DNA from: Glandiceps talaboti
Lineage: Eukaryota; Hemichordata; Enteropneusta; Spengelidae
NCBI RefSeq assembly: GCF_964340395.1
Contig: NC_135570.1
Location: 12,457,822-12,507,821 of the forward strand
Reading direction: 5' to 3'
Length of the DNA stretch: 50,000 bases
The position numbers and the translations under genes were made by a program. The notes beneath the pieces are model-generated. The model did not search any database, was not told the origin of the DNA, and saw only the letters and a program-made list of their open reading frames with translations. Below, piece after piece: positions 1 to 9,893 of the stretch. Each line of letters begins with the position of its first letter. Position 1 is the first letter of the stretch.

Positions 1-1380
1 CGAATTAATGCATATACATACTTGACTATATATTATCTAAAATATCAATCATCTGAGTTTTACATTAGATGGCAGCTGTTTTTATAGATGTACAATGGCG
101 AAATAGTTATTTTCTCCTTTAATTCTGTTTTCAAATATAGAAAACTATGTATACACGTACTTTTCACGGTCTATGAAATGGATGGGGGCGAGGGCGGCAT
201 TTCATTAAAGCTATATCAATTCCTCCAAGTTTTTTGTTTGAAATTAACATTTCCCTTGTGATTGTGATACCGATCGTTAGCTAATGAAATACACTTGCTA
301 TGCTCGTCTTTCCCCATTAATATAATCCCGTAGAGATATGTAAATTAGATTAAGAGCATGATCACAGAATCTTCATTCCTCAAACTCTGTTTAACGATTC
401 ACAAGTATATATATATACAAAGGTACTGTCTGCCGTCGGGCAGTGATGATACACTTGAAACCAATATTCTTGATCGATTTCACAGAATACATAATTGTTT
501 GTTCTATCCCGACCGATATCAAATGATTACTTTTCGAGGTCAGTGCACCGAGATTCGGATACACTATTTCTTCGTCAAGTAAAATGTGACGATGCCAGGC
601 CTGCAAATATCTGCATTTCAAAACAAGAGGTCGTCATTAAATGTGCATACATATCTAACACTGTGTACCATAATTAACGTAAAATGAATAATAACAAGTC
701 TCATCTTGCGCACAATTATTTGACTGAGAGGTGGTGTGATTAAAAAACTCTAGTGCTGCTCATTTATATTAACCAACATTTAGCTTTTCATGAGAAGATA
801 TGCTATATGTTCTCACATGCAATATACAATTGTGCATTATTGAAAATGTTGCTTAAGGGGGCTTAAGAATTCTTCAAATCATAAAACTCGAAGGATTCGT
901 CCTTGTTGACATTTACAACACAAATGTTTTTTTCGCATACATAAGCATCATCTCCCATGTCTGAATGTTAAGATTTGTTTGACTTCAAAAGAAACAAAGA
1001 AGTGGAGTGTGTTGTTAGAGTTAATCGGTTTTGGAGTTAACAAAACAACCGGTAATATCCTGACAACGACTTCGCTGTGTTTAGAAAAAGCATTCATGTC
1101 TCTCGGAAATATCACCGTAGATACAAATGAGCCGGACAGTGGTCATATATATGTAGTTTGATTTATCGATGGAAGTTAATCAAATCCGCACACATAACTA
1201 TATTGTCAACAGTATTGAGTTAGACCTTGATCGTATGTTATCGTTTATATCCTATTTCTTGTTTTTTACTGAGAGCCTCAAGAGGTCAAAGTTCGAATAC
1301 AATAGGTCATTGCCCGTGTTACATGAACCTGATAGCTGAATATGTGCACTTCTATTCGTTACTTTTATGACTGTAAAGTG
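1..1380. other. Unique AT-rich non-coding stretch
   Basis: I see no gene, array or recognisable repeat here. Short open frames (for example 979-1161 plus) have no recognisable domain and no good flanking splice signals. The DNA is AT-rich like most of the window. Confidence 0.6.
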
Positions 1381-1717
1381 GCCATATGGATGAGGATTTT
1401 TGATATTTATTTTGAAATTTTGATTTATAAAACAATTCGACCGTGGCTTCCTACTTGAAAACTCAATGTGAAACAACATTGCCAAAGTATGTATTTGTAA
1501 CTCAATAAATTGAAAAAAGCTAAAACAAAATGTATAAAAAGCTTGTTATTGCATGTGAAATAGCAACGAATTAAATCTTTTGAATTACAAACAAGGACTT
1601 GGCATATGTTTTTTCACATTGCTTTTTGAAGTAGGAAGCTATGCATGATAAAATTAGGGATTTTTTTTTTTTATGATTTAAATTCCAAAATAAAATCCAA
1701 TCCTCATCCATACGGGC
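1381..1717. repeat. Long imperfect inverted repeat (fold-back)
   Basis: Two arms of roughly 135-145 bp face each other around a loop of about 60 bp. Matching blocks, read on opposite strands, are TATGGATGAGGAT (1385-1397 with 1700-1712), GCTTCCTACTT (1446-1456 with 1629-1639) and CAATGTGAAA (1464-1473 with 1612-1621). The spacing between the last two blocks is the same in both arms, and the 12-base difference between the first two is largely explained by an extra T-run in the right arm at about 1661-1672. Similarity seems to continue inward to about 1515 and 1573. If transcribed, the RNA would fold into one long hairpin. It could be a fold-back or MITE-type transposon relic, or two adjacent inverted copies of a dispersed repeat. 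No coding capacity is visible. Confidence 0.8.
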
Positions 1718-3360
1718 ACTAAAACCTGCACTAACTGCAACTTAGACATATTTTAATCAAATAATCAATTATATATTCACTAAACTGTATTAATTACTTA
1801 TAGAAACACATTGAATCTGTTAATTACTGGTTATTATCTGTAGATAGTGTCGTGGCAAGTTTAAATCTTCAGCAAAAGCTCAGTTTTGAATCTGTCACAC
1901 GTTAAAACTGTACTAATTGTACCTGGTGTATAATTTTTCGATCACATAACCATAGCATATTCGCTGAAAATTGTTAAATATAGCAGATTGTGCTGTTAAT
2001 CAGTGGTCGATCTTATGTAGTAACTGGTGGACATCCGTTGAGGGCGCTGATTTTTGTGGGTGGACCCAAAATCAATTTGATTTGATTTATTATACCACAG
2101 CTACATAAAATACATCACCCACAACTGATTAAATACTATTCATGCTGTACAACGTTACTTTAATTTAATTTAATTTAATTTAATTTAATTTATCTAAAAT
2201 ATATTGTTTCAAAAACAAATTTAAAAAGTTCCAGTTGCAGGTAGTGCAGTTTTAAGTCATTCTCCGAGTAAAGGTTATGAGACACGTCCTCAGTGGTGAA
2301 TGTTTTCTATTTCCGATGACTCAACAGTTTGTTGAGTTAACATGCCATTTCGCAATACTTGGCTGATGAGTTGCGATGTGAATTGCCTCGTCCCAAGCAA
2401 ACCACACTACTGCATTTAGTATTCCGTACACCGTTTGTTTATAGACACATTTGGTAACAGAACATGATTTTCTCACGTCGTGATGTTATGAAATTAACCC
2501 CCTTTTGTTTTCAATGGTAGGCAGAAAATGTAGTGTCATTAATTTTTTTTAATAGTCCCAATAATTTTAAAAGTAACACCATTAATTCTCTCATTGCTGA
2601 GCTGTTATCAATTTCAAAATGTAACCCTGTTAATTCGCATATCTCCCAGCTGTTATTTCGGTTAAATAATGGGTAAGGATGTATATGTCTAGAGAAATAA
2701 GAAAAAATGTAACCATGGTAACACTATAATCTTAGCGAGTATTTTGGCTTGGGGATGAAATACAAACGTAATATTTGTAAATCCACATCCTGGTATTTCA
2801 ACTTTACCACCTGAGGATCAAAACCCATTCTAAATTAGTTATAGTTATGGCGGCAAAATATTTCAATCACATATACGCAGACTAAGCACATTGACGCATT
2901 GATATTCATAATTGAGAATTGATGGAGGTTATGTACTTAGCTGTCTTCTTATTTGTATGTGTATTATGTATGTTTTAATTAATGATTCCTAGCACAATTA
3001 ACTGAATGAACGATCAGCTGATCTATGATTGACATAATTTGATTTTCGTGGTTTAAGTGTGTGTAGGACAGAGTGTGAATGACGAATGGTTTAGTGACAG
3101 CAGTATGCTGTGATTGACACACTGACTTAACAAGATAATCGTCCGTAAAAATATATACCGTTACCTGGAAAAATCAGACGTTGCGTAATGATGCGACTAA
3201 AGCATAATAGATCACGTCCTATTTTCGCCACACCAATCTTCCTCTATGCAATTGCAGCGTGTCATGATTTCAACACAACAAGTCAACCATTGTATAGTAA
3301 AACGCAGAATTCTAGTTTCATAGTCGAATTCACAACGTTATCGATTGCAATGCCTATACT
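1718..3360. other. AT-rich non-coding stretch with a short pentanucleotide array
   Basis: No gene is supported. The stretch contains the TTTAA array listed separately and an X-box-like word, GTAACCATGGTAAC at 2709-2722, which departs from the RFX consensus GTTRCCATGGYAAC. A frame opening at 3188 runs straight into the microsatellites and is not credible as a gene. Confidence 0.6.
2158..2192. repeat. (TTTAA)n microsatellite
   Basis: About seven uninterrupted copies of a five-base unit. Confidence 0.95.
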
Positions 3361-3363
3361 CTG

Positions 3364-3462
3364 TGTGTATGTATGTATGTATGTATGTATGTATGTATGT
3401 ATGTATGTATGTATGTATGCATGCATGCCTACCTGTCCGCCCATCCGCCCGCCCGCTCGTCC

Positions 3463-3465
<3 letters not shown>
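3364..3465. repeat. (TATG)n array passing into degenerate CCGC/CCGT units
   Basis: About 14 copies of TATG end in GCATGCATGCC (3419-3429) and then a pyrimidine- and CpG-rich tail made of ACCTG, TCCG, CCCG and TCCG units. The tail leads directly into a TA array. The long open frames across it are translations of the repeat and not genes. Confidence 0.9.

Positions 3466-3551
<86 letters not shown>
3466..3551. repeat. (TA)n array 1
   Basis: About 43 uninterrupted TA units. It is self-complementary and able to extrude as a cruciform. Confidence 0.97.
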
Positions 3552-3553
<2 letters not shown>

Positions 3554-3658
3554 AAGTCAGTGGTAAGATTCATCCCTAGCACAGTGCTCGATACGTCTGC
3601 ACGCAGAGCGGAGTATATGTTGAGGGACGAAAAACCCTACTTGATTTTCTTCTACCCT

Positions 3659-3659
<1 letters not shown>
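3552..3659 (-). repeat. Spacer A between TA arrays, related to spacer B
   Basis: Read on the minus strand, this spacer contains GCTCTGCGTGCAGACGTAT then CGAGCACTGTGCTAG, and ends CTTACCACTGACTTCCT before TA array 1. Spacer B (3734-3794) has GCTCTGCCACTGCGGTAT then AGAGCACTGTCTTAG, followed by ACTAACCGAGTT and TA. The two are therefore diverged copies of one unit that ends in a TA array. The words around 'GTATAGAGCACTGTCTTAGCA' resemble a tRNA D-arm and anticodon stem, but no TTCRA B box or acceptor stem is present, so this is not a tRNA gene. Confidence 0.55.

Positions 3660-3733
<74 letters not shown>
3660..3733. repeat. (TA)n array 2
   Basis: About 37 uninterrupted TA units between spacers A and B. 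Confidence 0.97.
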
Positions 3734-4658
<925 letters not shown>

Positions 4659-4769
4659 CTACATGCTGGCTTTGTATTCATAGCACTACATACTACTACA
4701 TACCGGCCTTGTATTCATAGCACTACATATAACTACATGCTGGCTTTGTGTTTATAGCACTACATACTA
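4659..4769. repeat. Three tandem copies of a 37 bp unit
   Basis: Copies begin CTACATGCTGGCTTTG (4659), CTACATACCGGCCTTG (4696) and CTACATGCTGGCTTTG (4733), and each contains ATAGCACTACATA. All three are exactly 37 bp. Copies 1 and 3 agree best at the left end, and copies 1 and 2 agree in the middle, which suggests unequal exchange or conversion among the copies. Confidence 0.93.
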
Positions 4770-5463
4770 TTACATACTGTTTGACTCGTTCAAACAAACT
4801 TACAATATGTGGATAATTAAGTTACAATGTGTGTATGTGGGGGTGGGGAGTTCGCAGCCTCACTGTTTTTATTCTGCCCGTATTGACTCCAAGAGTAAAA
4901 AGAAATCGATTAAAACATTTGCATTTGACATTTGCCTCTAACAATTGAGTAATCAATTTTTTGGTTGTTGATCAACTGATGTGTCACTACATTTTTATTT
5001 TATTTGTTAAAGTGACGAGGCGTAATAATTAACCAACAAATGCTTAATCTTATAGAATGGATGCAAGATTGACAAAAAATTAGTGATAAAAATACTTTAC
5101 ATCGATGTTATTATCATCACTGACATTCGACAAAAAAAAGTGGTCAATGGTTCAATGTCCAAATTAGTCCTCGTGAAGAAAAAGATATAGATTTGTTTCA
5201 GATTCCGTAATGATGCATAGTGCTTAAGTAGCTCCACTATGTGCGAGAATTTGTTAACAATGTGACCAACAAGCACATACTAAAAAACAAAACAAAGCAA
5301 AGTCGGAGTTGTGTTTTGTAATGAATAAATTTGTTACTCCTTTTTTTGATCTCGTGATGATTATAGTATCAAACGTCAACGCAAATACCTGTAGTATTTC
5401 TGACTTATATAGCTTCTGCACGCGGCTTTTTAAACGCACGAGAAAGCATTTGTAAATGAACAT
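4770..5463. other. Featureless AT-rich stretch
   Basis: No gene or recognisable repeat. A minus-strand frame at 5254-5511 runs into the tandem duplication next to it and has no recognisable domain. Confidence 0.55.
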
Positions 5464-5601
5464 AGTTTGACATTCTGAGACCAGAGTAAAAGTCACTCGT
5501 ATATAATGCAATTTAATGTCATGATCAAATTAGTTTGACATTTTGAGACCTCAGCAAGGTTCACTCGTATATGAATTACAACTCAATGTTATGATCAAAT
5601 T
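5464..5601. repeat. Tandem duplication of a ~69 bp unit
   Basis: Copy 1 (5464-5531, 68 bp) and copy 2 (5532-5601, 70 bp) both start AGTTTGACATT and end ATGATCAAATT, sharing TCACTCGTATAT in the middle. They differ by point changes and a two-base length difference. Confidence 0.9.
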
Positions 5602-7061
5602 GAAAAGACAGGTTTAAGTTTATTCATTCATTCTTATTTGCATTATTTTGTATATAAGACTCAGATAACTCATTATACCCATGTACCAGTAATCAGATGG
5701 TATTAAATTGTCGGGACACATCTCACAATTAATGAGGGGAGATTAAACAGAGCAGAGTGTATGGACGTATGTTTGTCTACCCATTTATTACTTTACAAAT
5801 TACCCATGGGAAGATATACAAGTTTTGCAGAACATGTTCAATAACATATTTAATAAAAACTAATCCTCCTACCTTTGAGGCAAATCAAACAATGTGATTT
5901 ATATAAGGTTTTATATGTGTATAGTCTAATTCGATATTTGTATTTTTATAGTAATTATTTATTGCAGGTTGTATATTTTTAGGAAAGAAAAAATTCATCC
6001 CTTCCTATAAATCTATAATCTGAGAAGACAGATGATTTAGATTTATCTTTTAGCTCTAAAAATAGGCATTGATGTCAGAGACTGTTTGAATTTAAAAAAA
6101 CGAAAAGAACTCACTTGTCTTTCATCACATTTTAATTTGCTTTAAGTATATTATGAGATGTGATACGTTCTTGCGAATGCGTTTCATTGTATTAAAGCTA
6201 AGATATTGACATGTCCAACCGTATAATATACTTCATCGAGTCTAATGGTCCCGTATTAAGTACTTCAATTGAAAATGATACCGTCCATATGGATGACCCT
6301 CAAAGGACTGTTACCATTTTAAAATGCTTCCTTCGTCATCAGAATAAATCTGGGTGTAAATTACGAACGTTTAAGTCCAATATTATGAGCAAATGCTATA
6401 TTTCAATGAGCAGCAAGTTGACATTTCACCTTACTGTATAAAGTATATGAGTTAAATACAACCTCATCAATATTACTGCATGAACAAATGCTAGCCTAAA
6501 AACAAGCATGATATCTCTTTGACCCGGTCATACAATTTTAAAATCGCTGGGGACCTTAGAGGTCAGCTGGGTGATTAAACGTGTGAATTTAATTCAATAT
6601 AAATTGAATGGATATCAGCAATTTGAACCTATTTCGTGTATTGGCGAACTAAATTAGGTTGCTCAATTCAGTGCACTGATTGGTTCAGCTTCACACATTC
6701 ATGTCAAAGGCATCCATTTCGCAATTGTTTATTGTGCAATATTTACATTCTATATCGATTTATCACATGGTTTATCCACACGCAGTTACCAAAATACTAC
6801 AAATAATCAATTTTTCATATTTCTATAAATTCAGATTCTCATTTCATGTTGCTCTGTTCCAATATTACCTTTGGTATTTAAATGAATAAGGCTGGATTAA
6901 AAGTGTGAATAATATATATTGTAATCTAAGACTTCATATACTAAGCTTATCTTCATAGGAATTACACAAAATCAGATGTAATTCCACTCAAATTACATTA
7001 TGCATTTTCAACGATTTTTGATCACTTTGAGAATTCGCGACAATTAAAATTGAGTACGTGT
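5602..7061. other. AT-rich non-coding stretch
   Basis: No supported gene. Plus-strand frames at 6211-6441 and 6680-6889 have no recognisable domain or splice signals. GACCT-TAG-AGGTC near 6550 is a short inverted pair. Confidence 0.55.
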
Positions 7062-7130
7062 CTTTGTTTGTTTGTTTGTTTGTTTGTTTGTTTATTTATT
7101 TATGTGCTTGTTTGTTTGTTTGTTGCTTAC

Positions 7131-7163
<33 letters not shown>
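7062..7163. repeat. (TTTG)n / (TTTA)n / (TG)n compound microsatellite
   Basis: TTTG units, then a few TTTA units, a second TTTG block and, after a short spacer, about 16 TG units (7131-7163). Confidence 0.95.
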
Positions 7164-7166
<3 letters not shown>

Positions 7167-7562
7167 AGCACAATGTTAACTAAATACCATTTCCTTGTTA
7201 TTTGATTGTCTTACTTACAAATTATTATTAGCACAGTTACTAACTTTTAGTTGAATCTGAGACCGTTCAATGACACAGATAGAGAGAGAAATGAACAGAT
7301 TACCTCTGTATTTACAAATATACCTTATTGTTATTCAATACTTTCTGCTATAAAACACTGACGGGGTTTATACAGACAACATATATTTTCACATTTTAAA
7401 ATACATACAACATAACAGGAGATAGACGCACTGCCTGCACAAAAACACTTTTCCATATTATAAATGTAATATTTAAAACTCCTGTATCTCTTATCTTCTT
7501 GTATCTCAAAAGATGATATTTTTGGGGAGCCTGACAAGCGACAAAGTCTGTTTAGCCATAAA

Positions 7563-7600
7563 CATAGTGGACAGTCACTACCATAGTGGACAGTCACTAC
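7563..7600. repeat. Perfect 19 bp tandem duplication
   Basis: CATAGTGGACAGTCACTAC occurs twice head to tail (7563-7581, 7582-7600) without a mismatch. Each copy has the inverted arms TAGTG and CACTA around GACAGT, so the duplicated unit is itself a small hairpin. Confidence 0.95.
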
Positions 7601-8387
7601 TTAACGACATTACGACCCACGCTGCTAGCACACAATGTTGGTAGTTACATGACATCATGTACAATTTAATCCTAATAGGTAATGCAAACTTCGATTCTGT
7701 AAACGAAACATATCAATATGCCAAACTCTTTCATGAAAATCAAAATCTATGGCATATGTCTTGTAAGAAAGAAATATCCAGAAGCAAATCAATTTTGAAT
7801 TCCTTTCGGAGAGAATTACAATCATATGGGACATCACGTGATACCAAGCAAAACAGATATACAGGATTATACACGTATATATGCATAGGATTATTTTCAA
7901 TAGTTTATATACATCCGTCTTTTTAATGAAATTTGCGAGTAAGAAAAGAAAAGTCCAACACGTCAGTGTCTTGGAATAATTGAATACATTAATTTCGAAT
8001 TCCTATAAGAATATCCACCGATCAACGTTTGCTGGTCATACATGCAATCGAAACAATATCTGCTTTATTAATATTACCATGGAAATCCCCAAGGTAACTC
8101 GAATTATGATATCAAACATATTGCTGTTTGACGTTATTCTTTAGACTCTGTAACATCGATATATTGTACGACGAACGTAAAAAATGTTATCGGATTACAG
8201 AAAATCACGGACGTAAAAAAAGGTTTCGGGTTACCATCGAAAGAAAGCACATATACAAAAAAACACATCGTATTATAGAAGGCCAGGTAATTGTGATCAA
8301 TGTACGCAAATAATAATGTCTTCGAAAACTCATTTTGATGGGTATTCTCTTTGGCTAATGCAATTTGAGTGGATCGGGTAGATGGAC
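7601..8387. other. AT-rich non-coding stretch
   Basis: Overlapping frames on both strands (7655-7926, 8128-8493) have no recognisable domain, and I call none of them. ATTACCATGGAAAT at about 8074 is a poor X-box match. Confidence 0.5.
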
Positions 8388-8450
8388 GCTTCCATGGCAA
8401 CATAACTCGCGAAATTATTGGAATTAATTTCCTTTGATGAAAGTATATAA
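8388..8450 (+). promoter_or_regulatory. Possible promoter: X-box-like site and TATA box
   Basis: The minus strand of 8388-8401 reads GTTGCCATGGAAGC, one base from the RFX X-box consensus GTTRCCATGGAAAC. TATATAA lies at 8444-8450. A start about 30 bases further would give a leader of some 80-145 bases before the open frame at 8553 or 8616. The motifs are short and the arrangement could be chance. Confidence 0.25.
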
Positions 8451-8552
8451 TGATTGAAAACAAATGAAACAGAGCCTTAGGGTTACGTTTCATTTTCTCT
8501 TGTAAAGTAAACAGTCGAATAATTCGGGAGAGTTTACCTGACTCAGCTACTG

Positions 8553-8734
8553 ATGTGCTATCGGAGTCTTCACTTAAGCTTCTTGTTGCGGACTGCTAAA
8601 ATATTCTTCGAAAGTATGGGTTCTTCAGTTGATGAAGTTCGCACTGATAAAGAGATAAATGCATTTTATAACAATGATTTTGAGTCTGACATCAGAGATA
8701 GCGATCACATTATTAAAAAAAGGTGGAAAATGAA
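8553..8734 (+). CDS. Candidate first coding exon, unknown product
   Basis: An open frame begins at ATG 8553, with a second in-frame ATG at 8616 in a better context (G after ATG), and runs to a GAA|GTAAGTTCC donor at 8735. The part from 8616 encodes about 39 residues that are hydrophilic and acidic in the middle (DFESDIRDSD) and basic at the end (KKRWKM). The residues before it (SLHLSFLLR) are only weakly hydrophobic. I do not recognise the protein. I could not identify a second exon, and the frame closes four bases into the intron. It could be a real first exon, a transposon-derived exon, or chance. Confidence 0.2.
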
Positions 8735-9788
8735 GTAAGTTCCAAATTTACCGAAGTCGTTATAGGAAATAGTTTGAAATACACCCCACTGCTTCGAAAG
8801 AACATGAAATTGTGAATTTACATGGTATCAAATACAGCTAAATTTGTCGAGGAGATAATGAGTAGACGGTAATCACGTGGTTCAATCACGTACGCAATCT
8901 CCCTATCATGTAGACCAACTAAGCGTAAAATGAGATTTGATGTAATACGCTCACTGCAGATCTCACAATATGCTACTCAGACATCAGCTTCATGAAGTCC
9001 TGTTGGTTTTGCGACGTATCAGTAACACTGGGTTGACACGGGGCAGCTACGCCCCAAGAGTTTCCGAATGATCATCGCTCCAAGCATACACTCTTTCATC
9101 TATGACTCGTTTAACGTTACCGAATAAACACACTAAAACCCTAGCCCAGACTTTTTAATTGAAGATTGGATCAATCTGTAATCACTGACTTTACAATTAC
9201 AACATTCTGTAAGGGACAGAGCAATGCCTTTGGGCATCAGTGAGATGGCAATCTAATGTCAAGTACCTTAGACATTTAAACTACTTTCTGCATCCAAACT
9301 TTGTACTTTACAAATGGTTCACGGAATCCCGAGTTGAAAGGGTTTCACTCGGTACATTCTTGGTTGGCAAAGACTGAACAACCTAAAGTCTCACTAAACC
9401 AACTATTGTGATTATAGACAGGTAGTTCTGGCAAAAGTCACATAAATTATTTAATTATATAATCAGAAATGTAATCTTTAGATATCTTCTGCGATAAATG
9501 ACCAAATCATTTGTGGACTTGTTCATAGTTGACACATGTTCATACTATTGGTTAACTTTTACAGATACACTCAACTGAATTCTTCGTAGTTTTATATTAT
9601 GTCAGCAATTGCATTCTATTGTAGTTTCTTCTGTCAAATAACTAACAGAGCTTGAAAACTCTATCCAGGCTGAACTAAAAACGATTGGTGACCTTGAACT
9701 TTTTGAGCGCGAATTTAAAACCCATTACGAACTCTATTGATTTTGTACTACCTATTCATTTATAGCCATTTTGACATTTTTTCAAGCA
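8735..9788. other. Non-coding stretch
   Basis: No exon or repeat recognised. TGACCTTGA at 9689-9697 is a perfect match to an ERR/NR5A-type half site (TCAAGGTCA on the minus strand). It lies just upstream of the retroelement-like tail, so it may belong to a repeat. Confidence 0.45.
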
Positions 9789-9789
9789 G

Positions 9790-9893
9790 TGTGGATTTTT
9801 TTCTTTGCTTGTTTTATAGAAAAGGCGCTTTAAAAATATACATTAACTTTAACTCACACACTCACTCACTCACTCACTCACTCACTCACTCAG
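9790..9893 (+). mobile_element. Retroelement-like 3' tail ending in (CACT)n
   Basis: The sequence AAAAGGCGCTTTAAAAATA (about 9821-9839) followed by ACATTAACTTTAA and then about nine CACT units resembles the 3' end of LINE or SINE families, in which a 'GGCGCTWTAWAAAT'-type word precedes a simple repeat. No coding part remains. The family cannot be named from this much sequence. Confidence 0.4.
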
